Under the pieces are notes generated by a model. The model made no database searches, was not told where the DNA came from, and saw only the letters and a program-made list of their open reading frames with translations. A DNA stretch of 40,030 nucleotides from Candidatus Giovannonibacteria bacterium RIFCSPLOWO2_12_FULL_44_15 (lineage in GTDB: Bacteria; Patescibacteriota; Minisyncoccia; JACPKW01; UBA11713), in the NCBI GenBank assembly GCA_001778905.1, contig MFIQ01000002.1, positions 1 through 40,030 of the forward strand, given 5' to 3'. Position numbers and translations under genes: made by a program. Shown here piece by piece: positions 18,393-26,732 of the stretch. Position 1 is the first letter of the stretch. Every line of letters begins with the position of its first letter.

Positions 18393-19739
18393 TTAAAGGT
18401 TTTGATAGTCAAGCTTTATTTTATTCGGGTCGGAAGGGAAAAATCTCAGCCAAGAAGGGCTAAAAGTTATCTCCGCCCTGTCAATTCCTGGGTATCTCTT
18501 AAAAACATCCTGCCGCATAGAGCGCGAGGCTTGGGATAAATCTTTTTTAAGCGCCTCTTCGTCGAAAAGCCAAGTAAATCTGGCTTGCCCCGCTATTTTG
18601 AAGGTAATCTTTTTTTCGTTTATATTTTTGCTCAAAATCTTGAAATCGAGATCATTCAAATTATTAACCATAACCTTCTCCTCGCCATTCAAGTCCAAAT
18701 ATTTGCTCGCGAGTTCCCTTGTTATCTCATCTGCCTTGAATATTGAGACTTGAGCCGATACCTTCGCTTTTATCTGAACCTCATCGGCAACTGTATTAAC
18801 TTTCGGATCCGCATCGAGAAGAGTTATTTTCACATCTATCGCGCTCGCTGGAATATAGGCGCTTTCTAACAAACTTTTCTGGACTTTGTTTTTAATCTCC
18901 TGCCTGAAATTCTCCTGGGCCTGTATCAATAGATTGTTTATCGCTTCTTGTGTGACAATCTTTGCTCCGCCGGAAGATCCTCCGGCCATTTCCGTCTTAG
19001 ACCTTGCGTAAATCTTTTCGAATTTAGGCGTTCCCTTGAATCCAGGTATAGTGAAATCCGCTAGACCGATATTATATTCCGCTCCCGCCTTGTCCGCGTA
19101 TACGGTCACTTCGAGCTGTCCCGGGGTAAGCTTTCCTCCCTCCATTTTTCCTCCCGGAAGCGTGATGCTATTTTTAATGCGGTAAATCTTTCCTCCTGGC
19201 GCTTCGAGTCGCGTTGTTGCCACGAGAGCCTGTTCTGCAGTCGAGTAAGCGTTGAAAATTATTATCTGCCCCGATGCCTTTTCTGTTCCAGATGATGTTT
19301 TTTCTATAGAGCCGCCAAGCTCTACAGTATCTTCTACGCTGATAATTTCTAAAGAAACTGCGGATGCCGCATTGGAAGAAGCTTCGATGTTGGCGTCTAC
19401 ATCCATGGAAACCTGCCGTGGCGCGACAGATACCCGAACCTCCGCAAGTGATATGGCAAAAATGCCGATCGCCGCCAGAATTATGACTGCTCCCAATAAA
19501 ATTAGCGTACTTTTTAACTTGGGCAAGCCGAATTTCCTCCCCTCTTTCTTGATTTCCGGGAGTTTGCCTAATGGAATTTCTTTTGCGGCCGCTTTTTTCT
19601 TTACGGGGATTGCCGCCATTTTGGCTGTCCTTTCTTCCACAACTCTCGGGGGAAGCCTGGAGGGCTTGGAAGCTATATCCCTCATCAAAGGCCGCCCTGA
19701 AGCGGGGTTACGCTCTATTGGATTATTTCTGCTCGCCAT
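18393..19739 (-). CDS. membrane-anchored protein, single N-terminal TM and large extracytoplasmic region
   Basis: TM LKSTLILLGAVIILAAIGIFAISLAEV; partner of the overlapping actin-like gene. Confidence 0.65.
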   Translation of the reverse strand: MASRNNPIERNPASGRPLMRDIASKPSRLPPRVVEERTAKMAAIPVKKKAAAKEIPLGKLPEIKKEGRKFGLPKLKSTLILLGAVIILAAIGIFAISLAEVRVSVAPRQVSMDVDANIEASSNAASAVSLEIISVEDTVELGGSIEKTSSGTEKASGQIIIFNAYSTAEQALVATTRLEAPGGKIYRIKNSITLPGGKMEGGKLTPGQLEVTVYADKAGAEYNIGLADFTIPGFKGTPKFEKIYARSKTEMAGGSSGGAKIVTQEAINNLLIQAQENFRQEIKNKVQKSLLESAYIPASAIDVKITLLDADPKVNTVADEVQIKAKVSAQVSIFKADEITRELASKYLDLNGEEKVMVNNLNDLDFKILSKNINEKKITFKIAGQARFTWLFDEEALKKDLSQASRSMRQDVFKRYPGIDRAEITFSPSWLRFFPSDPNKIKLDYQNL

Positions 19740-20910
19740 ATTTCACCGCGCTTAGCGCTAATAGTAATGGTAGCGTCATTTTGGAATCTTTGCGATCCAC
19801 GCCGGATGTTAATATTTTCTCGCTAAAATTCTCCGGATTGAAATTTACGACATCAAACGGTTTCCCTAAAATCGTAAAGGAAGCGAATTCCGGAGAATCA
19901 AGGCATTGTTTTAATATGTCGCTTCCGGCAACCCCGCCAAGAATAACGAGAGTCTGCGGCAGCGGCTGCACACTACCAAGCTCGGAAAGCGATTTGGCAA
20001 GAAAACTCTGCCATTCCGAACAAACTCCTAATGCGGCCGACGAAAGTTTTTCATCAGTGGCATGTTTCATATCTCCCCCGCTTCGCGCCGAAAAAAATGA
20101 AAGCGCGTCGCCCAGGCCCATATTAAGCGAGGAGGCAACCCTCCTGATAACAAGATTTGCGCCCCAAATAAAACTTTTTGTATCTTCTAAAACTCCATCC
20201 CGAATCAGGTAAATCTCGGTGACCTCCCCGCCGACATCAACCACCAAATACCCGTCTTTTGGATTAACCATTTCGGACAAAACTCGGAAGAGAGAAAATG
20301 GTTCGGAAATAAACTTTATTTGCGCCCGCCAAAAAAAATGCTTCAGGATATCGTCAATATTCCTTACAAAGCTTTTTCTTGCGGCACTCAGGTAAATGAA
20401 AAGCTCAAGCTTATTCGTATCTTTCCCGTAGGGATTTACAATCGGGTAGCCGTTAACGATAAACTTCATCTTTTCCTGTTCTAAAATTTCTATGCCTTCC
20501 GGGTCATCTAACTTCTCTTTGCCTTTGCGGCTAAAAAGTTCAAGCTCATCTTCCATTATTTTGTCGACGAGATCCTCTGTTACCCTAAACGTGTCGCGCC
20601 TATCTATTTTCACATGCTTTGTATTGGAAAAATACCATGGGACAGACAATACCAAGTAGATTACGTCGGGCAGCTTTTTACCGTTCGACTTGATGAGATT
20701 TTCAGAAATTTCCTTAATCGCCTTCTTCGCGTGCCTCTCAATATGGTTAAAGTCCGGGTTTTCCAGAAGCGGCAGCCTTAAATGAGAGAAAGACAAAAAA
20801 GCAGGAATTTCATCCTCTTTTTTTGACAGCAATGAAGCGCCCACCGAGGAACTCCCGATATCAAAGACTAGAATTTTTTTCTCTTTTTTCAGCCTCGAAA
20901 AAAACATCAA
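19723..20910 (-). CDS. FtsA/PilM-like actin-fold ATPase
   Basis: KKILVFDIGSSSVGASLL, GYLVVDVGGEVTEIYLIRDG, LVILGGVAGSDILKQCL. Confidence 0.75.
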   Translation of the reverse strand: MMFFSRLKKEKKILVFDIGSSSVGASLLSKKEDEIPAFLSFSHLRLPLLENPDFNHIERHAKKAIKEISENLIKSNGKKLPDVIYLVLSVPWYFSNTKHVKIDRRDTFRVTEDLVDKIMEDELELFSRKGKEKLDDPEGIEILEQEKMKFIVNGYPIVNPYGKDTNKLELFIYLSAARKSFVRNIDDILKHFFWRAQIKFISEPFSLFRVLSEMVNPKDGYLVVDVGGEVTEIYLIRDGVLEDTKSFIWGANLVIRRVASSLNMGLGDALSFFSARSGGDMKHATDEKLSSAALGVCSEWQSFLAKSLSELGSVQPLPQTLVILGGVAGSDILKQCLDSPEFASFTILGKPFDVVNFNPENFSEKILTSGVDRKDSKMTLPLLLALSAVKYGEQK

Positions 20911-22607
20911 GGTATAATTTTCCCCCTAATTCTCCTGACGCCGGAGGCGGAGGCCTCTTCTTTAATTATAACAAATTTGCCGATATCTTGCGTGTTCTTG
21001 ACGTGCGGCCCGCCGCATAATTCTTTTGAAAAATCGCCTGCGCTATATACCTTCACGTGCGCGGGATACTTTTCCTTAAAAAAATAAAGCGCCCCAGATC
21101 TTTTGGCTTCTTCTATATCCATCTCTTCCATCTTAACTTTGAGCTTTCTAGATATCGCTTCGTTAATAAGATCTTCCACTTTTTTAATCTCGTCTATGGT
21201 AAGTTTTCTCGGAAAACTGAAATCAAACCGCGTTCTTTCTACGGTAATGTCTGAACCCATTTGCCGAACATTTTCTCCTAAAATCTTTCTAAGCGCCGCT
21301 TGCAAGAGATGCGTCGCCGTATGAAGGCGGGTAACTTTCTTCAGCTCTTCCTCATCTTTAGCCTTAAGCTCACCGGTATTTAAAAGAAGGCCATGCCCTC
21401 CGAATTTACCCGCCGCCCCGGCTCTGGATTTTTCCTGATGCTTGCCAAATTCTTTATCAAAACTCTCGCGAGTCAGACTGCTCGATTTCGCCCCGGAGAA
21501 TTCTTTTATTATTTCGTAAGGCAAGCCGAAAGTTTCGTACAGGCTAAATGCCTTCTCGCTCGTAATATTTTCGTTTTTTTCCAATTCCTTAATCCCGCGC
21601 GAGAGCGTTTTGGAAAATTTCTCGCGCTCCGCCCAGTATGCATTTATTATGTCGTCCCGCCTATGCTTCAATTCGGGATAAAAATTTCCATAAATTTTTA
21701 TCGCCTCGATTATCGCCGATTCGAAAATCTGCGGGTTGAGAAAGTTTATGTACTCATATACCAAAGCTCTCCTCAAAAGACGCCTCAATATATAACCGGC
21801 TTCTTTATTCGAGGGTGAAACTCCGTCGGAAAGCAAAAATGCCGACGCTCTAAGATGGTCCGAAATAATTCTTCTCTGCCTCTCCGATATCGTCCCTGGG
21901 AGAATATCCAAAATTGGCAAAAATAGGTCTGTTTCGAAAATATTTCTCTTCCCCTGTGAAACCATTGCCAAGCGCTCCAGTCCCATCCCCGTATCAACCC
22001 CAGGCGTTTTTAACTTTTCCAAAGTCCCGTCCTTTAGTTGATAAAATTCATTAAAAACTATATTCCAAACCTCAACGCCGTTTATATAAATTTCCGTCGT
22101 AGGCCCGCAAGGTCCTTCAGCCCCCGTTGGACCCCAGAAATTATCCTCCCTCCCGCATTTCCGTATATCCCTTATCCCAAGGTTTTCCCAAAAATTAAAC
22201 GATTCTTCATCGAACGGGACATTTTTATCTCCCGCGAAAACCGTAACATATTCGATTTCAAGGCCAATGGAATCGAAAAAATCTTTTCCGTATGAGATGG
22301 CTTCTTTTTTGAAATACCCTCCGAATGAAAAGTTGCCTAGCATTTCGAAAAATGTATTGTGGCGTTCGTCTCCGACCTCGTCGATATCTGATGTCCTAAA
22401 GCATTTCTGGATGGAAGCCGTGTTCTTGTACTTAAAATCGCGCATCGGATCCGCCTCGCCGGTGTAATATTTTTTAAATTGCTGCATGCCTGCGGTTGTC
22501 AAAAGCACGGACGGGTCATCCGGCAGAAGCGAGCTTGAAAGCACAATTGCATGCCCTCTTGATTTGAAAAATTCGAGAAATTTTTTGCGTAACTCGTTCG
22601 CCGACAT
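20907..22607 (-). CDS. alaS: alanyl-tRNA synthetase, short form (566 aa)
   Basis: FLEFFKSRGHAIVLSSSLLPDDPSVLLTTAGMQQFKKYYTGE; HTATHLLQAALRKILG editing motif; CGGPHVKNT near the C-terminus. Confidence 0.95.
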   Translation of the reverse strand: MSANELRKKFLEFFKSRGHAIVLSSSLLPDDPSVLLTTAGMQQFKKYYTGEADPMRDFKYKNTASIQKCFRTSDIDEVGDERHNTFFEMLGNFSFGGYFKKEAISYGKDFFDSIGLEIEYVTVFAGDKNVPFDEESFNFWENLGIRDIRKCGREDNFWGPTGAEGPCGPTTEIYINGVEVWNIVFNEFYQLKDGTLEKLKTPGVDTGMGLERLAMVSQGKRNIFETDLFLPILDILPGTISERQRRIISDHLRASAFLLSDGVSPSNKEAGYILRRLLRRALVYEYINFLNPQIFESAIIEAIKIYGNFYPELKHRRDDIINAYWAEREKFSKTLSRGIKELEKNENITSEKAFSLYETFGLPYEIIKEFSGAKSSSLTRESFDKEFGKHQEKSRAGAAGKFGGHGLLLNTGELKAKDEEELKKVTRLHTATHLLQAALRKILGENVRQMGSDITVERTRFDFSFPRKLTIDEIKKVEDLINEAISRKLKVKMEEMDIEEAKRSGALYFFKEKYPAHVKVYSAGDFSKELCGGPHVKNTQDIGKFVIIKEEASASGVRRIRGKIIP

Positions 22608-22631
22608 GAAAGCATTTTAGCATAAAATTCA

Positions 22632-22682
22632 GCCAAAAAAAATGCGGCGGGATGCTCTATAAGAACATCTCGCCGCACAGAT
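22632..22682 (-). terminator. terminator after the 22703-23098 gene
   Basis: tgcggcgggatg...catctcgccgca stem followed by a T run on the minus strand. Confidence 0.7.
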
Positions 22683-22702
22683 TTGCCACACCAAAGATCA
22701 AG

Positions 22703-23098
22703 TCAGAAACGCAGACGCCTACGCCGCCGCTTATCTTCGGGCTCTTTGGCTACGGCGGCTATTTTAGCATCCCTCCATGCAAATAACCCCTTTCTGACGT
22801 AAGCTGGATCTAATCCGAGGATTTCACAAACACTAACGAAAGAAAAAAGACCTCCATCGCTTTCGTCCATGAACCATGCTTCCGCGTCGTCAAATAATGA
22901 AATCTCTTTCGGGTATTTCGCGCAAATATATTTTTGGAAGCAATGAACCGCTTCTTCCAAAACAGCAAGCATGACTCGCTTTTCCGGCTCCATCTCTCTT
23001 GGCTTAAAGGTCTTTAGATACTCCTCATGGGCCAGAGTGTCCGGCTGAAAAAGCTCTTTAATGGCCGGGTCCAGTGTTCCGCTATACTGAGACCTCAT
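22703..23098 (-). CDS. hypothetical protein with HTH-like segment and basic C-terminus
   Basis: SVCEILGLDPAYVRKGLFAWRD...RRRRRLRF; SD ggagggg upstream. Confidence 0.6.
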   Translation of the reverse strand: MRSQYSGTLDPAIKELFQPDTLAHEEYLKTFKPREMEPEKRVMLAVLEEAVHCFQKYICAKYPKEISLFDDAEAWFMDESDGGLFSFVSVCEILGLDPAYVRKGLFAWRDAKIAAVAKEPEDKRRRRRLRF

Positions 23099-23170
23099 AT
23101 TTTGTCCCCTCCCTGTGTACTAAATTTTGATTTGAATTTTAATACAAAAAGGGATTTTTGGCAACAGGAT

Positions 23171-24232
23171 TTACTTCTCGATTATTCCTCCACCCAGAAG
23201 GCGTTCGCCAGAGTAAAAAACGACGGACTGCCCAGGAGCGACCGCGCGCTGGGAGGAATCGAAAACAATTTTCAATTTTGAATTTTCAATTTTTAAAATG
23301 CTGCACGCCTGCAACGTCTGCCTGTATCGAATCCGCGTGGAAATTTTTTCCGGAATATCGTCCGGCAAATTCGCGCCAGATATGAAAATTTCTTTTTTAT
23401 ATAAAACTGGATCCGAAGCGCCTTCGGCGACGATAATCGTATTTTTTTCTTTATTTGTCTCGGCAACGTAGAGTGGCTCCGAATGCCCGCCCAATTTTAT
23501 TCCGTGCCTTTGCCCCGGAGTGAAAAAATATGCGCCGTCGTGAGTTCCTAAAACTTTCCCTCCAGAATTAACCACACTTCCCGCGTTTTTCGGCAAATAT
23601 TCGCGCAGAAAATCCTGAAAATCCACCTTGCCTACGAAACAGAGACCCTGCGAATCTTTTTTATCCGCGGTAATTAAACCGGCTTTCTTTGCAATTTCCC
23701 GTACTTCGCTTTTCAGATAATCACCGATGGGGAAAAGCGCGCGGGACAATTGGTCTTGCGTAAGCCGCCATAAAAAATAAGTCTGGTCTTTGTTTCTATC
23801 TTTCGCTTCGTGAATCCAAAATCTTGAATCTTCATTCTTTACTCTGGCATAATGCCCCGTCGCGATAAAATCCGCTCCCATTGAAATTGCCTTTTCCAAA
23901 AAAATACCGAATTTAATTTCGGAATTACAAATGACATCCGGGTTAGGCGTTCTCCCAGAAGCGTATTCGCGGATCATGTAATTAAAAACTCCTTCCTTAT
24001 ATTCTTCTTTAAAATCAAAAACATGAAACGGGATCCCGAGCTTGGCCGCAACTCGCATCGCATCTCTTCTATCTTCGTTCGAATCGCACCCCTCCCAGCA
24101 AGTCATATGCGCGCCCGTAACATCGTATCCTTGTTCCTTGAGCAAAAAAGCGGCGACGCTTGAATCAACGCCTCCGGACATAGCTACAAAAACCCTTCGA
24201 CTTCGCTCAGGGCTAGCTTTCTTTGTATCCAT
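23171..24232 (-). CDS. mnmA: tRNA-specific 2-thiouridylase MnmA
   Basis: VFVAMSGGVDSSVAAFLLKEQGYDVTGAHMTCW; NPDVICNSEIKFG; DSQGLCFVGK. Confidence 0.95.
   Translation of the reverse strand: MDTKKASPERSRRVFVAMSGGVDSSVAAFLLKEQGYDVTGAHMTCWEGCDSNEDRRDAMRVAAKLGIPFHVFDFKEEYKEGVFNYMIREYASGRTPNPDVICNSEIKFGIFLEKAISMGADFIATGHYARVKNEDSRFWIHEAKDRNKDQTYFLWRLTQDQLSRALFPIGDYLKSEVREIAKKAGLITADKKDSQGLCFVGKVDFQDFLREYLPKNAGSVVNSGGKVLGTHDGAYFFTPGQRHGIKLGGHSEPLYVAETNKEKNTIIVAEGASDPVLYKKEIFISGANLPDDIPEKISTRIRYRQTLQACSILKIENSKLKIVFDSSQRAVAPGQSVVFYSGERLLGGGIIEK
24193..24212. repeat. dispersed palindromic repeat inside mnmA 5' coding region (CCCTTCGACTTCGCTCAGGG)
   Basis: Encodes SPERSRR in the MnmA N-terminus just before the conserved VFVAMSGG start. 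Confidence 0.7.
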
Positions 24233-24266
24233 AACGCTTAAAATATAATCTAAATTTGGAAATTTT

Positions 24267-24304
24267 TAAAGGGGGTGAGAGCGGTAGCGCACTCACCCCC
24301 TTTG
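24267..24304 (-). terminator. intrinsic terminator
   Basis: aaagggggtgag...ctcaccccctttt-type hairpin with T-rich minus-strand tail. Confidence 0.7.
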
Positions 24305-24334
24305 ATTGTCGTCTCTGGTGTACCTGCTTATTTG

Positions 24335-24697
24335 CTATTCTCCACTGGCAACTTTTTTCCCATAGAGCAGGTCTCGTTGTTTCTCGATAACATTATTTAA
24401 ATCTTCGATCTGCCTTCTGTGATTTTCCTCAATTCTAGAAACCCTGCTTTCGGCCAACTTCAATCGTCCCCTAATCTCAATTACCTGCCGCTGTTTATTT
24501 CGTAACTTTTTCAGCAGACGAATAACTCTTCCGCGAGCTTTTTTTAATTCCGGGCTTAAGGATCTTGGAAACCCGAAATCCATTTGATCTACGTTTATCT
24601 TTAGCTCGCTTTCCTCGTTTTGACCATCCCCGCTAATCGGGTGATACGCGTCTTCACTCGCTCCTTTTTTATCTTCTCCAAGAGCTGTGATTGTCAT
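24335..24697 (-). CDS. small coiled-coil hypothetical protein
   Basis: Start revised to ATG 24697 (MTITALGEDKKGAS...) with SD ggaggtg; KKLRNKQRQVIEIRGRLKLAESRVSRIEENHRRQIEDL. Confidence 0.6.
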   Translation of the reverse strand: MTITALGEDKKGASEDAYHPISGDGQNEESELKINVDQMDFGFPRSLSPELKKARGRVIRLLKKLRNKQRQVIEIRGRLKLAESRVSRIEENHRRQIEDLNNVIEKQRDLLYGKKVASGE

Positions 24698-24711
24698 GAT
24701 ACACCTCCCTT

Positions 24712-25119
24712 TCATGAATAGTTGTATAAATACCATCCCCCATTCCGGAACACGAACTCAAACTGCCAGAATGAGAGCCATTTCCTGCCTTCGAGATCGA
24801 CGCGTATGATCCATGCCTGGACCTTAGTAACATCTCCTCTCACGGTTGTCCTGGTAGACCAGATGCCCAGTCCTCCGCAACCGCAAACATAGGGCACGTT
24901 AGGCAAGGCTACAGAGTCGGCGCCTTTGGGGCCGAGCAGATCCCGCGAAATTTTTGCAAGCGATAACGACCACTCCCTCTCCGAAGCTTGCCTCTCGAAT
25001 AGTGACTGGATTTTTTTAAACGCTTCGCGAAGTTTCTTCTCCGGGTTTTCGTTTGCAAAAGTTAGATCCGCGTAGAAAAAAACGCCCACAGCGAGGGCGA
25101 TCAATTTGTTAAACATCAT
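24712..25119 (-). CDS. secreted hypothetical protein
   Basis: MMFNKLIALAVGVFFYADLTFANEN signal peptide; SD aaggagg. Confidence 0.6.
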   Translation of the reverse strand: MMFNKLIALAVGVFFYADLTFANENPEKKLREAFKKIQSLFERQASEREWSLSLAKISRDLLGPKGADSVALPNVPYVCGCGGLGIWSTRTTVRGDVTKVQAWIIRVDLEGRKWLSFWQFEFVFRNGGWYLYNYS

Positions 25120-25134
25120 TTTCTTGCTCCTCCT

Positions 25135-25875
25135 TTAGCGCAAGTATTTTGTCCTATTCAGTTTATGCTCTTCGAAAGTCTTCGCATAGTGGATAACGCC
25201 CTTCGAATCCGAAAGATAATAGAGATACGCCGAGATAGTTGGATTAATCGCGGCTTCGATCGCGCCAATTCCGGGGTTCGAGATGGGCCCAACCGGAAGC
25301 CCTTTATATTTATAAGTGTTATACGGGTCGTCCAAAACCAAATCCGCATCTGTAAGTTTATGCGAAGATCTTCCAGTTGCATAAGTCAGCGCAGCGTCCA
25401 CTTGAAGCGGCATCCCGAGCGAAATCCGCCTCCATAAAATCCCGGAAATAATTTTTCTATCTTTCTCCGAGGCCGCTTCCTCTTCAAGCAAAGAAGCCAT
25501 AATTACGATATCGCGCATTTCTTTTTTCTGTCTCGCGATCTCGCTCTCAAAAATAGCGGTCTTCTCTTCGAAATTTCTCTTAATTTTCGCGGCAATAACT
25601 TTCGGCTTGGAATCTTTGAAAAATTCATAAGTATCGGGAAATAAAAATCCTTCTTCCGAAACCGCTTCTTTCAAAAATTCATCCCGTCCAACAATCCCTG
25701 CGCTTTCCAGCGCCGTCGCAATTTGATAGACGTTAAACCCCTCCGGAATCGTTACGGAAATAGTTTCTGCCGGTGCCGGAGCTGGCTCCTTTGAGGAATA
25801 CCAATAAAGCAAAAATATGAGAAAAATAAGGATTGTCCCGAGAGCGGCAATTTTAAGCTCTTTCCAGATCGGCAT
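25135..25875 (-). CDS. mltG: endolytic transglycosylase MltG (YceG family)
   Basis: VTIPEGFNVYQIATALE, IMASLLEEEAASEKDRKIISGILWRRISLGMPLQVDAALTYA, YNTYKYKGLPVGPISNPGIGAIEAAINP. Confidence 0.92.
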   Translation of the reverse strand: MPIWKELKIAALGTILIFLIFLLYWYSSKEPAPAPAETISVTIPEGFNVYQIATALESAGIVGRDEFLKEAVSEEGFLFPDTYEFFKDSKPKVIAAKIKRNFEEKTAIFESEIARQKKEMRDIVIMASLLEEEAASEKDRKIISGILWRRISLGMPLQVDAALTYATGRSSHKLTDADLVLDDPYNTYKYKGLPVGPISNPGIGAIEAAINPTISAYLYYLSDSKGVIHYAKTFEEHKLNRTKYLR

Positions 25876-25894
25876 ATAAAAATAAGTTTAGCAT

Positions 25895-25940
25895 AAAAAG
25901 AGCCCGCCTCGCACAAATTGCGTGCGCGGCGGGCTCGGTT
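25895..25940 (-). terminator. terminator after purQ
   Basis: agcccgcc...ggcgggct hairpin with T-rich minus-strand tail. Confidence 0.6.
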
Positions 25941-25958
25941 CTGGGCAGAGAAAAATCG

Positions 25959-26732
25959 TCATAGCTCGACCGCAAAGTTTACAGCGTTTTCAAACATCTG
26001 CAAACCGTGTGGCTTATCTATAGATTCTCTTCGCCAGTTATCGAATTGGGAGAATTCAACGAAGCGTTCCGGATGCGGCATGAGCCCAAAGATCCGGCCG
26101 AATGGATCGCATACTCCCGCGATGGAATAGAGCGACCCGTTCGGATTCGCCGGATAAAAATCAGCCGGCTGGCCACCCTCGGAATAGCGCAATGCTACGC
26201 AATTTTTATTCTCACCGATCTCCGGCCATTTCGTATCCACAAAGAAGCTTCCCTCGCCATGGGCAACTGGAAGCATGATCTCGTTATCGTACCCGCGGGT
26301 AAAAATGCACGGACTTCCCTTTTCTGTGATGAGCTTTATCCACCGGCACTCGAATTTTCCGGAATCGTTAGTCTCGAGTGTTGCGTACCGAATGCCTATA
26401 GTATTTAACGGCAAGAGTCCGGATTGAACGAGCACCTGGAACCCGTTGCATATTCCGATGACAAGTTTCCCTGCATCAACGAATTCTTGAAGCTCGTCGT
26501 GCAGAAATGAAATAAGCTCAACCGCCAGAATCTTTCCCGATGCCACATCATCTCCGTAAGAAAACCCACCGGGAATTGCCAGTATCTTGTAGCTCCGGAG
26601 GCGGAGTGCGCCGCTCCGGAGCTGGTTTACGTGCACGAACTCAGGATTGCCTCCCGCTTTTCTAAAAGCGTAGGAGGTTTCTTCATCGCAGTTCGTGCCG
26701 TCCGTTCTCAAAATGCAGACTTTGGGTCTCAA
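25959..26732 (-). CDS. purQ: phosphoribosylformylglycinamidine synthase, glutaminase subunit
   Basis: CILRTDGTNCDEETSYAFRKAGG, AIPGGFSYGDDVASG, GICNGFQVLVQSGLLP. Confidence 0.93.
   Translation of the reverse strand: MRPKVCILRTDGTNCDEETSYAFRKAGGNPEFVHVNQLRSGALRLRSYKILAIPGGFSYGDDVASGKILAVELISFLHDELQEFVDAGKLVIGICNGFQVLVQSGLLPLNTIGIRYATLETNDSGKFECRWIKLITEKGSPCIFTRGYDNEIMLPVAHGEGSFFVDTKWPEIGENKNCVALRYSEGGQPADFYPANPNGSLYSIAGVCDPFGRIFGLMPHPERFVEFSQFDNWRRESIDKPHGLQMFENAVNFAVEL

Noticed and set aside
26591-26623. Strong inverted repeat agctccgga...tccggagct inside purQ
   Set aside because: It encodes QLRSGALRLRSY in a region where PurQ proteins normally have similar residues; no sign of an insertion, likely coincidental.
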